Program-made: the position numbers and the translations under genes
NCBI RefSeq assembly: GCF_003285005.1
Contig: NZ_QMFA01000044.1
Location: forward strand, 1-58,516
Source of the DNA: Paenibacillus sp. YN15
Lineage (GTDB): Bacteria > Bacillota > Bacilli > Paenibacillales > NBRC-103111
Direction of reading: 5' to 3'
DNA length: 58,516 nt
In this document: positions 23,906 to 32,920 of the stretch, one piece after another
How the letters are laid out: every line of letters begins with the position of its first letter
How positions within the stretch are numbered: position 1 is the first letter of the stretch
Notes under the pieces: model-generated
What the model was told of the DNA's origin: nothing
Database searches by the model: none
Seen by the model: the letters and a program-made list of their open reading frames with translations, nothing else

Positions 23906-23979
23906 CGCACCCTGAGAGATTCGAACTCCCGGCCTTTTGATTCGTAGTCAAACGCTCTATCCAGCTGAGCTAAGGGTGC
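23906..23979 (-). tRNA. tRNA-Arg (anticodon ACG)
   Basis: The 74-base minus-strand sequence folds as a cloverleaf: acceptor arms GCACCCT / AGGGTGC, D arm with AGCTCAGCTGGATAGAGC, anticodon loop CTACGAA giving ACG, and T loop GTTCGAATC. The terminal CCA is not encoded. It is transcribed after tRNA-Gly with a 6-base spacer. Confidence 0.97.
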
Positions 23980-23985
23980 ATATGG

Positions 23986-24057
23986 AGCGGACGAAGGGAT
24001 TCGAACCCTCGACCCTCGCCTTGGCAAGGCGATGCTCTACCACTGAGCCACGTCCGC
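23986..24057 (-). tRNA. tRNA-Gly (anticodon GCC)
   Basis: The 72-base minus-strand cloverleaf has acceptor arms GCGGACG / CGTCCGC, D loop GCTCAGTGGTAGAGC, anticodon loop TTGCCAA giving GCC, and T loop GTTCGAATC. The discriminator is T and no CCA is encoded. It is the first of the two-tRNA transcript. Confidence 0.97.
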
Positions 24058-24418
24058 ATCTGATTTTTACTCAGGAATATCAGTATACCACCGCCTGTGG
24101 GAAAAGACAAGCTTTTTTCTAAGTATTTTTTTTCTAAGTATGGCCCTTCAACGGGCGCCCCTCCGAGCTCCCTGCGCTTTCTGCTTCCTGCTTCCTGCTC
24201 ATGCGCTCCTTGTGCGGACCCTGATTCCGTTATTTCGCAAAAAATGGCCTTTTTTCCGCGGGAGCGGACACAGAATCCGTTAAGCGTGAAAAAACAAGGG
24301 GTTTCCATGCTTCCATAGCAAAATAACGGATTGTCTGGCCGCGAAAATCGGTAGAAGGGCCAAATGAGGAAAATAACGGACGCTGTGTCCGCGACGGCTT
24401 GATGTTTTCCAACATTAC
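24058..24418. repeat. Intergenic stretch with ATAACGGA palindromic repeats
   Basis: No gene is supported. From about 24218 to 24395 the stretch carries at least four copies, in both orientations, of the element seen at 13.8 kb: GATTCCGTTATTTCGC, GCGGACACAGAATCCGTTA, AATAACGGATTGTCTGGCCG and AATAACGGACGCTGTGTCCG. The first 80 bases, AT-rich, probably carry the tRNA promoter on the minus strand. Confidence 0.6.
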
Positions 24419-24450
24419 AAAAAAGGCGCAAAGCCAAAAGGCTTCGCACC
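24419..24450 (-). terminator. Terminator of rubrerythrin gene
   Basis: On the minus strand GGTGCGAAGCC / GGCTTTGCGCC (one G-T-type mismatch) around a TTTT loop is followed by six T. It lies just past the rubrerythrin stop. Confidence 0.85.
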
Positions 24451-24467
24451 TGTTATTTTGTAGCACC

Positions 24468-25061
24468 TTAATAGTTTTCGCTGGCCAGCTCGAAATATTC
24501 CTTTTCGGCTTGGCAGGCAGGGCATTTGCCCGGCGCTGCGGGGCCTTCGTGAATATAGCCGCATTTGTCGCATTTCCATTGAACCTTTTCTTCCTTTTTG
24601 AACACAGCCTCGGTTTCCACATTGGCATACAGCTTGCGATACCGCTCTTCATGGTGCTTTTCAACGGAAGCGATCAGCTTGAAGGCGCCGGCCACCTCCG
24701 GGAAACCTTCCTCTTGGGCAACCTTGGCAAAAGCCGGATAATGCTCGGTCCACTCCTCGTTCTCGCCTTGGGCTGCAGCGGCCAGGTTCTCCAGAGTGGT
24801 GCCCAGAGCAACAGGGTAAGCGGCGTTGATCTCCAAGCCTACGGGAAGCTCACCCGCAAAACCCGCCACCAGCAGGTTGTAGAAGCGCTTGGCATGCTCT
24901 CTTTCATTTTCTGCGGTTTCCATGAAAATCTTCTTGATTTGATGGTAGCCTTCCTTCTCCGCTACTTCAGAGAAAAAGGTGTACCGGCTTCTGGCCTGGG
25001 ATTCCCCGGCAAAAGCCTTCAGCAAATTTTCTGCCGTTTGTGTGCCTTTCAAGCTTTTCAT
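24468..25061 (-). CDS. Rubrerythrin
   Basis: This 197-residue protein has the ferritin-like di-iron domain ([63 protein letters not shown] with the Glu and His iron ligands). A C-terminal rubredoxin-type iron site has two Cys pairs ([10 protein letters not shown] and KCPACQAE). Rubrerythrins reduce hydrogen peroxide in the cytoplasm under low-oxygen conditions. The gene stands alone, with its own terminator and an AT-rich upstream region containing TACAAT on the minus strand. Length and motifs are complete. Confidence 0.97.
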   Translation of the reverse strand: MKSLKGTQTAENLLKAFAGESQARSRYTFFSEVAEKEGYHQIKKIFMETAENEREHAKRFYNLLVAGFAGELPVGLEINAAYPVALGTTLENLAAAAQGENEEWTEHYPAFAKVAQEEGFPEVAGAFKLIASVEKHHEERYRKLYANVETEAVFKKEEKVQWKCDKCGYIHEGPAAPGKCPACQAEKEYFELASENY

Positions 25062-25254
25062 TGTGTTATCCTCCGTATTCTCTCTATCTATATATATAAT
25101 GAAATTCTCCTATATTGTACCACGTTTCACAAGGCTCTTTAAGCATCCCGCAAAAGGTTAGCAGTTCGTTCATAATTTTGCGGTATAATAGACAGATGGC
25201 CTACTGTGACCGGCCGCTTCCCAAATTTGCGTAAAAGAAAGGACACTCGCGCTT

Positions 25255-27273
25255 ATGTCTTCTCAACCATCCATCTCCACACAGACACAGACTTCCCTGA
25301 CCCTGCGATTTAACTTTGAATCCGCGGACAAGCTTGGGTTTATTCACGTTCCATACCACGGAGCGCCGCCTATATATAATGAAGAGCGAGGCTGGGGGTT
25401 TGTCCGCCAGACCTGCGCAGTCCCCCCGCGCCCGGTTCAATGGGAGGAAATTACGGCGGATTCCTCCGGTTTCTATGCGGCGGTACGGGAGTTTGAAGCC
25501 CCTGCCGGATTGGAGCAGGAGCATTACAACCGCTTCGGCATGGCCTTCCGGGTGCGGATTCCTCCCGGAGCCTATGAAATCGAAGTGGTTACCGCCACTC
25601 CGCTGGAGATAACGGATGTGTCCATCTCCGGCCTGCATCCGGGGCGCATCCTGGAGGGCGGCCATTGGGATGCCGCGGGCCTCATTCCCGTCCGCCATCC
25701 CGCCTCCGTCTCCCCATCTGCCCGGGAGTGGCGCTATCACTATGTGAATGGGCGGAATATCGTGGATATTGAAATCGAGCCCAAACAGCCCGGCGCCGCC
25801 GTTGGCGTCAAGGAAATCCGGATCACCTCCCTGCTGCTTCAGGAACGGCCTGCGGATGTGCTTCCCGCCGTGTACACCCTTGGGGACTCCACCGTCAAAT
25901 CCTACACCTTTGAGGAAGCGCCACTTTGCGGCTGGGGGCAGGTGTTTGACGACCTGTTCGAGCTTGAGCGGGTCCGGGTCATCAACTATTCCATGGGCGG
26001 CCGCTCCCTCAAGAACAGCTACTGGGAAGGCCGGTTCAACGATCTGCTGCTCTCCGCCTATCCCGGCGACTACCTCTTGCTCCAATCCGGCCACAATGAT
26101 GAGCGCCAGGATGAGCTGCACCGCTTCGGCCGGGGCAATACGGAGGCCTCCTACGAGGAGTATCTGCGGGAGGTGCATCTGCCGGCCATCCGTTCCCGCG
26201 GCGTGATCCCCGTTCTGATCACGCCGGTATCCCGGGTGAACGGCCAGGCCCAGCCCGGCCATGTGTTTGCTGACTCTTTCCAGACACGGCGGTTTCCCGC
26301 GCTGATGAAGCAGGCGGCTCTGGCCGAAGGCGTCACGCTGCTGGATTTAAACGCCCGCAGCGTGGACTATTATAATGAAATCGGAGCAGAGGCCACCATA
26401 GCCCTATTTATGTCCCTGGAGGCGGGGGAAACCCCGGGAAAAACCAATGACGGCAGCTTCGCCAACGGCCACCCGTCCAACAAAATCGACGGTACCCACT
26501 ATAAGGAAGCGCTGGCCCGGCAGTTGGCCCGTATGGTGGCGGAGGAGCTGGCGGAAATGGGAGCCCGGGGCGACCGGACAGCAGCCGCCATTGCCGCTTT
26601 TCTGAAGCCGGAGGTGAAGGCGGCCATCGCCGGACATCATTGGGCGCCCCTCTTCCCCCAGATGGCGGCGGATACCACCACCGGCCGGGGAGCCTATTAC
26701 CGGAACCAGATCGAAAAGCTGCTGCAACTGGGCGTGCTGGAGAAGGATGCGGACAACCGCTTCCGGCCCTATGAGCCCATGGATACCGAAACGTTCGCCA
26801 AGGCGCTTTATCGCCTCCTTGGTTTGGCGCCGCTGCCAACGGCCGAATGGCCCGCCGGCCCTCTCACCCGGGAGCGGATGGGCATACTATTGGCAAAAGC
26901 CTATCACGCCGCCTTCACCTCCAAGCCCGCCTATATGACGGATTACAACGGCGCTACTCTCCTGCCGGGTATGCCCGGCTACGATCCCAACCTGAGCTCC
27001 GGCGCCCAGGGGGTTCGTTATGATCCGCTGGTCCCGTGGGAGCAGCTGAAGGATACGGAGCAGGTGGACGCCGCTCTGGAGCCGGAGCTGAAGGAGGCCT
27101 ACGGGCTGGGTTTGATCCGCTCCGAATACGGCCTTGTCCGGGGCCGCATGGCGAATGGCGACCTGCTGGAGCCCAAGCTTGCGGTCAGCCGGGAAAAGGC
27201 GGCCAAAGCCCTTTATTTCATGTGGGTGCTGGCCCATCCCGTGAAGCAGGAGAATGATGTGGGATATTTGTAA
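25255..27273 (+). CDS. SGNH esterase, rhamnogalacturonan acetylesterase-like (CE12), with C-terminal extension
   Basis: The 672-residue protein has an N-terminal beta-rich, carbohydrate-binding-like region (1-200). An SGNH hydrolase domain follows with GDST (Ser212), MGGRS, QSGHNDER (Asn281) and DGTHYKE (Asp412 / His415), the CE12 pattern of rhamnogalacturonan acetylesterases. Residues about 440-665 form a helical extension with SLH-like pieces (KLLQLGVLEKDADNRFRPYEPMD in part), degenerate and not confidently SLH. No signal peptide is visible, so it should deacetylate imported oligosaccharides in the cytoplasm, despite the surface-type tail. A TATAAT at 25184-25189 lies upstream and AAAGGA 11 bases before the ATG. 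Confidence 0.83.
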   Translation: MSSQPSISTQTQTSLTLRFNFESADKLGFIHVPYHGAPPIYNEERGWGFVRQTCAVPPRPVQWEEITADSSGFYAAVREFEAPAGLEQEHYNRFGMAFRVRIPPGAYEIEVVTATPLEITDVSISGLHPGRILEGGHWDAAGLIPVRHPASVSPSAREWRYHYVNGRNIVDIEIEPKQPGAAVGVKEIRITSLLLQERPADVLPAVYTLGDSTVKSYTFEEAPLCGWGQVFDDLFELERVRVINYSMGGRSLKNSYWEGRFNDLLLSAYPGDYLLLQSGHNDERQDELHRFGRGNTEASYEEYLREVHLPAIRSRGVIPVLITPVSRVNGQAQPGHVFADSFQTRRFPALMKQAALAEGVTLLDLNARSVDYYNEIGAEATIALFMSLEAGETPGKTNDGSFANGHPSNKIDGTHYKEALARQLARMVAEELAEMGARGDRTAAAIAAFLKPEVKAAIAGHHWAPLFPQMAADTTTGRGAYYRNQIEKLLQLGVLEKDADNRFRPYEPMDTETFAKALYRLLGLAPLPTAEWPAGPLTRERMGILLAKAYHAAFTSKPAYMTDYNGATLLPGMPGYDPNLSSGAQGVRYDPLVPWEQLKDTEQVDAALEPELKEAYGLGLIRSEYGLVRGRMANGDLLEPKLAVSREKAAKALYFMWVLAHPVKQENDVGYL

Positions 27274-27290
27274 CAACCCGCTCCGCACCA

Positions 27291-27330
27291 AAACACCGCC
27301 CCCGGCTTAAAGCCCGGACAGGCGGTGTTT
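27291..27330. terminator. Bidirectional terminator between convergent genes
   Basis: AAACACCGCC pairs with GGCGGTGTTT, with a smaller inner hairpin between (CCCGGCTTAAAGCCCGG). T runs occur on both sides, so it can stop the esterase transcript and the opposing binding-protein transcript. Confidence 0.88.
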
Positions 27331-27340
27331 TTCCTGCCTA

Positions 27341-28858
27341 TCAACGCACAACGCGCTGATACGCTTCCTTATATTCCCGGGCAACCTTGTCCCCGCCGGC
27401 CAAACGCCAGCGCTCCACCTCCGCCTGCCAGCCCCGGTCATCTATTTTTCCCATGATATAAAGGGTCTGGGCATCGGCGATCTGCTGATCCAGCTCCTTC
27501 CCCCGCTCCGCATAGGTAGGAGAGTCCAAGGTCAGCGCCGGGTTAGGGACAGCATGCTGCTCATTTTCGTAGCCGATCAGCTTGCTTTTGCGGGCCAAGT
27601 CCGTGTCCTTGGAGGGTTTGTCCATATGATACTGCTCGTCCCGGTTGGGGAAGGTGTCCCGGTACGGCTTCACCTCCTTGAAGTCCAAATCCTTGTCCAG
27701 GGGAACCGTAAACTCCCCTTCCACCTTGTAATGCCGCCCCTCAATGCCCTTCACCAGAAGATTCACCATTGGCGGGTCCATCAGCTTGTCCAGAAAGCCC
27801 AGAATCTGCTGAAGCTCCTGCTCGCTTTTGACGGCGCTTTTCGGAAACACCAGCATCCCCGCATTGCCTCCCTCTCCCGGCACCCGGATGCCCTCTGGAC
27901 CTTTAAGCGGCGCGCTGTCCACCTGGGCGGCGGGATTCAGCTTTTCCAGCTGGTTCTGAATGGTTTGGGCATTGCCTCCGGTCAAACGGAAAGCCGCCTT
28001 GCCGGATTCATAGGCCTTGTCGATGGTTGAGGCGTCCACCACGGCGAAATCCGGGTTGATCAGCTTCTCCGCATAAAGCCGCCGGAACAGCCGCATGGTC
28101 TCCAGATATTCCGCCGAGACAAACTCGGGAATAAAGCTCCCCTCCCGGTCCACGCCCCACTTGTTGGGAGCGCCCTGGGCCACCGCAAGCCGGCTTAGAG
28201 TGGAGGCGGTGCCCTGATTGTAATTTTTGTCCAGCATCATCCCGTAGGTATCCTGCTTGCCGTTCCCGTCCGGGTCGTCCACAGTCCCCGCCCTGATCAC
28301 CCGGTACCAGTCCTCAAGAGTGACCGGAAGCGTCCAGCCTTGGGCATCCAGCCAGTCCTTGCGGTATACAAGGGAAACCCGGCCCATATTGCGGAAGATG
28401 GGAACGCCGTAAAGCTTGCCCTCCACCGCCACGTTGTCGAAGAAAGCCCGGGGCTGGGCGGAGAAATTCCGGTATTGCTGGACATAAGGGCCAATCTCCC
28501 AAAAAAGTCCAGCCTTCAGGGAGCTGATTACGGTGGGGGTATAATTGACCTTCAGGAGCTTGGGCAGCTCCCTTGCGGCAAGCATCACATTGACCTTGTC
28601 ATCATATGCGGTGGGCGGAACCCATCCGATCTTCAGCCGGACGCCGGTATAGGCCTGAATGGCCTGCTCCATCAGATTGTTCTCCTCAGGGACTTCCCCA
28701 ACCTGATTGGTCACCATACTAAGCACCAGTTCCGGCTCCCCCTCGTTTTGCTCCCCTGCTCCATTGCCGCCGCGTCCGGCGCAAAACCAACCCCCTGCCG
28801 CCAGAAGCGCCACCGCCATTGCCCCCGCTGCAGATGCCGCCGCCAGTTTCCTCCTCAT
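27341..28858 (-). CDS. Orphan extracellular solute-binding protein
   Basis: This 505-residue protein is a family 1-like sugar-binding protein related to the two at 18-21 kb (LFWEIGPYVQQYRN, VYRKDWLDAQGW, DDPDGNGKQDT). The N-terminal segment is hydrophobic (residues 5-24) and its only Cys (GWFC) is not in a standard lipobox, so anchoring is unclear. Its ATG overlaps the stop of the AraC gene as ATGA, so the two are translationally coupled, and no permease lies nearby. That argues for a sensing partner of the membrane AraC protein rather than a transport component, which is an inference. Confidence 0.87.
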   Translation of the reverse strand: MRRKLAAASAAGAMAVALLAAGGWFCAGRGGNGAGEQNEGEPELVLSMVTNQVGEVPEENNLMEQAIQAYTGVRLKIGWVPPTAYDDKVNVMLAARELPKLLKVNYTPTVISSLKAGLFWEIGPYVQQYRNFSAQPRAFFDNVAVEGKLYGVPIFRNMGRVSLVYRKDWLDAQGWTLPVTLEDWYRVIRAGTVDDPDGNGKQDTYGMMLDKNYNQGTASTLSRLAVAQGAPNKWGVDREGSFIPEFVSAEYLETMRLFRRLYAEKLINPDFAVVDASTIDKAYESGKAAFRLTGGNAQTIQNQLEKLNPAAQVDSAPLKGPEGIRVPGEGGNAGMLVFPKSAVKSEQELQQILGFLDKLMDPPMVNLLVKGIEGRHYKVEGEFTVPLDKDLDFKEVKPYRDTFPNRDEQYHMDKPSKDTDLARKSKLIGYENEQHAVPNPALTLDSPTYAERGKELDQQIADAQTLYIMGKIDDRGWQAEVERWRLAGGDKVAREYKEAYQRVVR

Positions 28859-31236
28859 GGCTTCTCCCCTCCTTCAGCTGCATCGTTGGCCGGGCTGCCC
28901 CCTTTTTCCGCGTGCTCCCGGTACTGTCCCGGAGTTATTCCGTGCACCTTGCGGAAGCTGCGGATAAACGCGCTGTTATTCTTATATTGAAGCTTGGCGC
29001 CGATTTCGGCGATCTTCAGATCGGTGGTTTCCAGCAGGATTTTGGCCATATTCATCCGGTACTCCGCCACATAGTCGCTGAAGGTAATGCCCATTTCTTT
29101 TTTGAACACACGGCTCAGGTAAAAAGGGTGAAAATGCATCATCGCCGCGCATGATTCCAGCGACAGTTCCTTGTCATAATGGCTGTGGATGATGTCGGCC
29201 ATTTGCTGGGCAATATTGGTATACTGATGCTCATTCCTCTCGGCAAGCAGCTGGATAAGGGGAGCGAACAGCCTGGTTTGAAACCACAGCAGCAGCTCCT
29301 CCCGGGTCTGCAGCCGCAGAAACCGCTGGATTTCCTTTTCCCCTTCCAGCACCTGGGACACGGGCACTCCCTGCTCCTGGGCAATTTCCAACAGCCGCAT
29401 GGCCAGCTGCAGGAGCGGAATATGGTATTCCGCCCGGTCGCTGCTTTCATCCAGCAGCATCCCCATATACTCCCGCAGCTCCTCCTCCGCTTTGCCGGGC
29501 TTCAGCTCGCGGACGGATTGGGCCAATTGCTCCTCCACCAGCTTCAGCCGGGAATAGACGGCGGAGCCGGAGCCTTTCCGGACCATAAAATCATCATAAT
29601 GGACGATAATGTCCGTCCCCAGATTAATCCGCGCCTTCAGCGCGGCCAGGCTCTCCCCGTAGGCGTTGACGGTGCCTGACAATTGGGCGAAGGGGCGGCT
29701 CAGCCCAATACTGACCGGAAGCTTCAGATATTGCTCCACCTTGGAGCGGACGGTTTCGGCGAAGCTGTAAAGCATGGCTTTTCCCGCCTCCGGATCATCG
29801 GTGGTAAGCGCCAGCAGAGTTACTTGAGAATCGTTCAGGAGGATGGGGCTGAAACGGGAATGGGGAGGCAGAAGCTCCACCACCATGTTGTTGACGGCGA
29901 ACAAAAGCAGCTCCCGGTCCTGCTCCTGAAACCGGCTGTCCGGCAGCAGATCGATTTGCAGGGACAGCACCCCAAGGCTTTTCCATTCGGCGGGAAAGCC
30001 GTACATGGCAGATTTGCGCAAATATTCGTCATCGGACATTTGGCCCGTAAACAGCTTCAGCATATAAAATTCCTTCAGGTGGGCGGTTTGCGACTCCATC
30101 TCCTTGTCCAGCTGGTTGCGGGAGGCGGAGAGAAGCTGCAGGCTCTCCTGAATCAGCTCCAGTTCGTTCCGGCCCGTCCGGTCCCTGCCATCCGCGGGAG
30201 CAACCCTTTTGGAGAACTCCAACAAACGGCGGATGGGACGGTACATGTGCCGGGTGCCCAAAAGGGACAAAAGCAGGACAACGGCAAGAATCAGCAGGCT
30301 GGCCAGCACAGTGGCCCAGGCGATTTTGGAGCTTTCCCTGGTGATGTCGGCCACGGAAACCACAGAAACATAGGTCCAGCCGTTTAAGCTGGAGGTCCGG
30401 TATGTAATTCCTGCCTTCCACCCGGTCAATTCTGAATAGAAGAACCGGGTCACCGGCTCCAGCCCTGCCGCCCCCTCCTCCGAAAGCCTGCTTACCTGGC
30501 TGGAGATGCGGAGATTGACAGCTTCATAACGGCGCATTTCCTCCACAGGAGAAAGGAAAGCGCTGCCGCTCCGGTCCAAAATATATTGGGTGCCCAGCAC
30601 ATTATCCGGGGTCAGCAGGCTCTTGATATCCGCGGCGGAAATCTGCAGCACCAGCAGGCCCTTGGGCGTGGTGCTGCCGGGAATCATGGGAATCTTCTGG
30701 ACAAGACGGATCATATCCGCCGGCTTCTCCGGAGCTTCCTCCTCCTCGCTCCCGGGTGCTTTGCCGATGCTGTCCAGATTGACGGAGGACCAGAAAAAAT
30801 CCCGGCCGTTCCTGGCATAGGACAAAAATTCCGCGCTTTCAGGATGGTTCCACAGGGTATCCAGCGCCTGATGGCTGATCATCCAGTTATGCTCCAGATT
30901 CACCAAATACGCCTGATTGATAATGGTTTGGGTCTGCAGCTGGAACAGCTCGGTCATGAGGCTGCGCACTTCCATAAAGTCCTCGGCGGTAAGCGGCTTG
31001 TCCATGGCGGCTTGGACCAGACTGGAATTGGCGAACTGCATGGCGGACAGCTCCATGGACCGCAGGGTTTGCTCCACTCTCAGTTGGGTCTGGGCCAGCA
31101 GCTGCTCATTGGCTTCATTCACTTTGTCTTTGATATCATGGGCAGCAATGTAGTAGGAGATGATTCCGATGAGAACCGCAGGCAAAGCTCCCAGCAGCAG
31201 ACTGTAAGTTAATAAGCGGGTGAGATATTTATGCAT
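28855..31236 (-). CDS. Membrane-bound AraC-family regulator
   Basis: The 793-residue protein has the same layout as the one at 15.6-18.0 kb: N-terminal membrane helix (LLTYSLLLGALPAVLIGIISYYIA), extracellular sensor of about 270 residues, second helix (ATVLASLLILAVVLLLSLLG), linker, and C-terminal AraC helix-turn-helix pair (FHPFYLSRVFKKEMG; NSAFIRSFRKVHGITPGQYR). I chose the ATG preceded by GAAGGGGGG; the frame open to 31308 lacks a better start. It is transcribed ahead of the coupled binding protein and behind two GH43 genes on the same strand with a 75-base gap, and it probably activates them. Confidence 0.9.
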   Translation of the reverse strand: MHKYLTRLLTYSLLLGALPAVLIGIISYYIAAHDIKDKVNEANEQLLAQTQLRVEQTLRSMELSAMQFANSSLVQAAMDKPLTAEDFMEVRSLMTELFQLQTQTIINQAYLVNLEHNWMISHQALDTLWNHPESAEFLSYARNGRDFFWSSVNLDSIGKAPGSEEEEAPEKPADMIRLVQKIPMIPGSTTPKGLLVLQISAADIKSLLTPDNVLGTQYILDRSGSAFLSPVEEMRRYEAVNLRISSQVSRLSEEGAAGLEPVTRFFYSELTGWKAGITYRTSSLNGWTYVSVVSVADITRESSKIAWATVLASLLILAVVLLLSLLGTRHMYRPIRRLLEFSKRVAPADGRDRTGRNELELIQESLQLLSASRNQLDKEMESQTAHLKEFYMLKLFTGQMSDDEYLRKSAMYGFPAEWKSLGVLSLQIDLLPDSRFQEQDRELLLFAVNNMVVELLPPHSRFSPILLNDSQVTLLALTTDDPEAGKAMLYSFAETVRSKVEQYLKLPVSIGLSRPFAQLSGTVNAYGESLAALKARINLGTDIIVHYDDFMVRKGSGSAVYSRLKLVEEQLAQSVRELKPGKAEEELREYMGMLLDESSDRAEYHIPLLQLAMRLLEIAQEQGVPVSQVLEGEKEIQRFLRLQTREELLLWFQTRLFAPLIQLLAERNEHQYTNIAQQMADIIHSHYDKELSLESCAAMMHFHPFYLSRVFKKEMGITFSDYVAEYRMNMAKILLETTDLKIAEIGAKLQYKNNSAFIRSFRKVHGITPGQYREHAEKGGSPANDAAEGGEKP

Positions 31237-31311
31237 GGGCGGCCCCCCTTCTATAGGAAAAGAAGCCCCGCCGCTTGGAATTTCCCGGCAGGGCTCTAAA
31301 CTGTACACGTG

Positions 31312-32895
31312 CTACTCGGCGTTTAACGGCAAATATTCAAAATAGTCGAAGTCGGCGTACCCGCGGCTGGCGGTCCCATGGGAGGTGGCATAAAGGCCCA
31401 TCACAGAGCCGGTAAAGCCGCCTGCCACATCGGAGCTCAGGATAGTGCCGTCCGCTCCTTCCACAAGCGGCTGCCACTCCTCGGAGCGGACAGCCCAGTA
31501 GAAGCTGTAGCTTTGGCCAACCGCTTCCACCTTCAGGTAGATCCGGCTGCCCGGCTCCGCCCCAGGGAGCGGTTGAACAGCCAGCAGCTCATCGGCTCCC
31601 GCGGTTCTGCGGATCAGGCGCACGGCGGTTTTCCCGCGGTCCAGCGCCACTTCCATCCGGTACTGGTACTCGGTGTTCTGCAGCAGCACAATCCCGGCAG
31701 CCTCCTGCTCCGTCTGCGGAGTGAACTCCAACGCCGTCCGCGCCGCGAAGCTCATATGCTCCTGGCGGCGTCCCACAAAGGCGGGGTTGGCCTCCTGCAT
31801 CAGAGTTTCGGGCTTCAGCCGCAGGCGCAGATAACCGGGGCGCTCCTCCAAGGACCAGAAATTCCCCCGCGGGGTGCGGATGAACATCCAGGAAGGGGCA
31901 AGCTTGTTTTGGTCAAAATGATCGCAGGCCGAAGGCGGCGAAAACCGGTGCTGCGGAAGGTTGGGACGTTCCAGCTCCATTTCCACCATACCCTTGCCGG
32001 CATTGACCACAGGCCAGCCGTCCTCCCACTCCACCGGCACCAGGAAGGATTCCCGGCCCAGATTGCGGTAATATCCGCCGTAGGGACGGGAGCCCAGGCA
32101 CACCATCCACCAGTCGCCGTTCTGGGTTTGTACCAGATCGCCATGGCCCACGTTGGAGATGGGGTGGCGTTTGCCCAGATGGCGGTGGGTCAGAATGGGG
32201 TTCATCTTGCAGCCCTCGTAAGGGCCGGTAAGGTTTTGGCTGCGGGCGACGGTAATGGAATGGGTGTGTCCGGTGCCGCCCTCCGCAATCAGGAGAATGT
32301 ACCAGCCATCCACCTTGTACAAATGGGGACCTTCCTGGGCGTGAATGAACTTCAGCGCCCCGTCCCAAAGACTGTATTTCTCCCCTACCAGCTTGCGGTC
32401 AGCCAGGTCCAGCTCCTGCAAATAAATCTCCATATGCTTGGGATACTGCTGCCCGCCTGGAGGCTGGCGGTTAGCCATGATATAGGCCCGGCCGTCATCG
32501 TCGAAGAACAGGGAGGAATCAATGCCGGGAGCCTCCGGCAGCCAAACCGGATCGGACCAGGGACCGCTTGGGTCCTCTGCCGTCACATAGAAATTTCGTC
32601 TGGCCCCGGTGACACTCTCCACGAAGGTGGTAATCATGTAGAAGATGCCCTGATGGTGCCGGATGGTAGCGGCATAAATCCCTTTGGAGCAGGGAGTGCC
32701 ATCCAGATTCAGCTGGGATGGCCGATCCAGCACATGGCCAAGCTGCCGCCAATGCACCAGGTCCTTGCTGTGGAAGATGGGCACACCGGGAAAATATTCA
32801 AAGGTGGATACCACCAGATAATAGTCATCGCCTACCCGGCAAACGGACGGATCAGGATTGAAGCCGGGAATAATCGGGTTGCGAAAAGTCGCCAT
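31312..32895 (-). CDS. GH43 beta-xylosidase-type glycosidase
   Basis: The 527-residue protein starts with the five-blade GH43 domain: FNPDPSV with base Asp15, GIDSSLFFDDDG with Asp126, and HAQEGPHLYK with acid Glu188. A C-terminal beta-sandwich of about 200 residues follows (SFAARTALEFTP to GYADFDYFEYLP), as in GH43 subfamily 11 xylosidases. It lacks a signal peptide, so it would hydrolyse imported xylo-oligosaccharides in the cytoplasm. Twenty-five bases separate it from the preceding GH43 gene, so they form an operon. Substrate (xylosides versus arabinosides) is assigned by family resemblance only. Confidence 0.93.
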   Translation of the reverse strand: MATFRNPIIPGFNPDPSVCRVGDDYYLVVSTFEYFPGVPIFHSKDLVHWRQLGHVLDRPSQLNLDGTPCSKGIYAATIRHHQGIFYMITTFVESVTGARRNFYVTAEDPSGPWSDPVWLPEAPGIDSSLFFDDDGRAYIMANRQPPGGQQYPKHMEIYLQELDLADRKLVGEKYSLWDGALKFIHAQEGPHLYKVDGWYILLIAEGGTGHTHSITVARSQNLTGPYEGCKMNPILTHRHLGKRHPISNVGHGDLVQTQNGDWWMVCLGSRPYGGYYRNLGRESFLVPVEWEDGWPVVNAGKGMVEMELERPNLPQHRFSPPSACDHFDQNKLAPSWMFIRTPRGNFWSLEERPGYLRLRLKPETLMQEANPAFVGRRQEHMSFAARTALEFTPQTEQEAAGIVLLQNTEYQYRMEVALDRGKTAVRLIRRTAGADELLAVQPLPGAEPGSRIYLKVEAVGQSYSFYWAVRSEEWQPLVEGADGTILSSDVAGGFTGSVMGLYATSHGTASRGYADFDYFEYLPLNAE

Positions 32896-32920
32896 ATGGT
32901 TTGTACGCTCCTTTGTCCGC

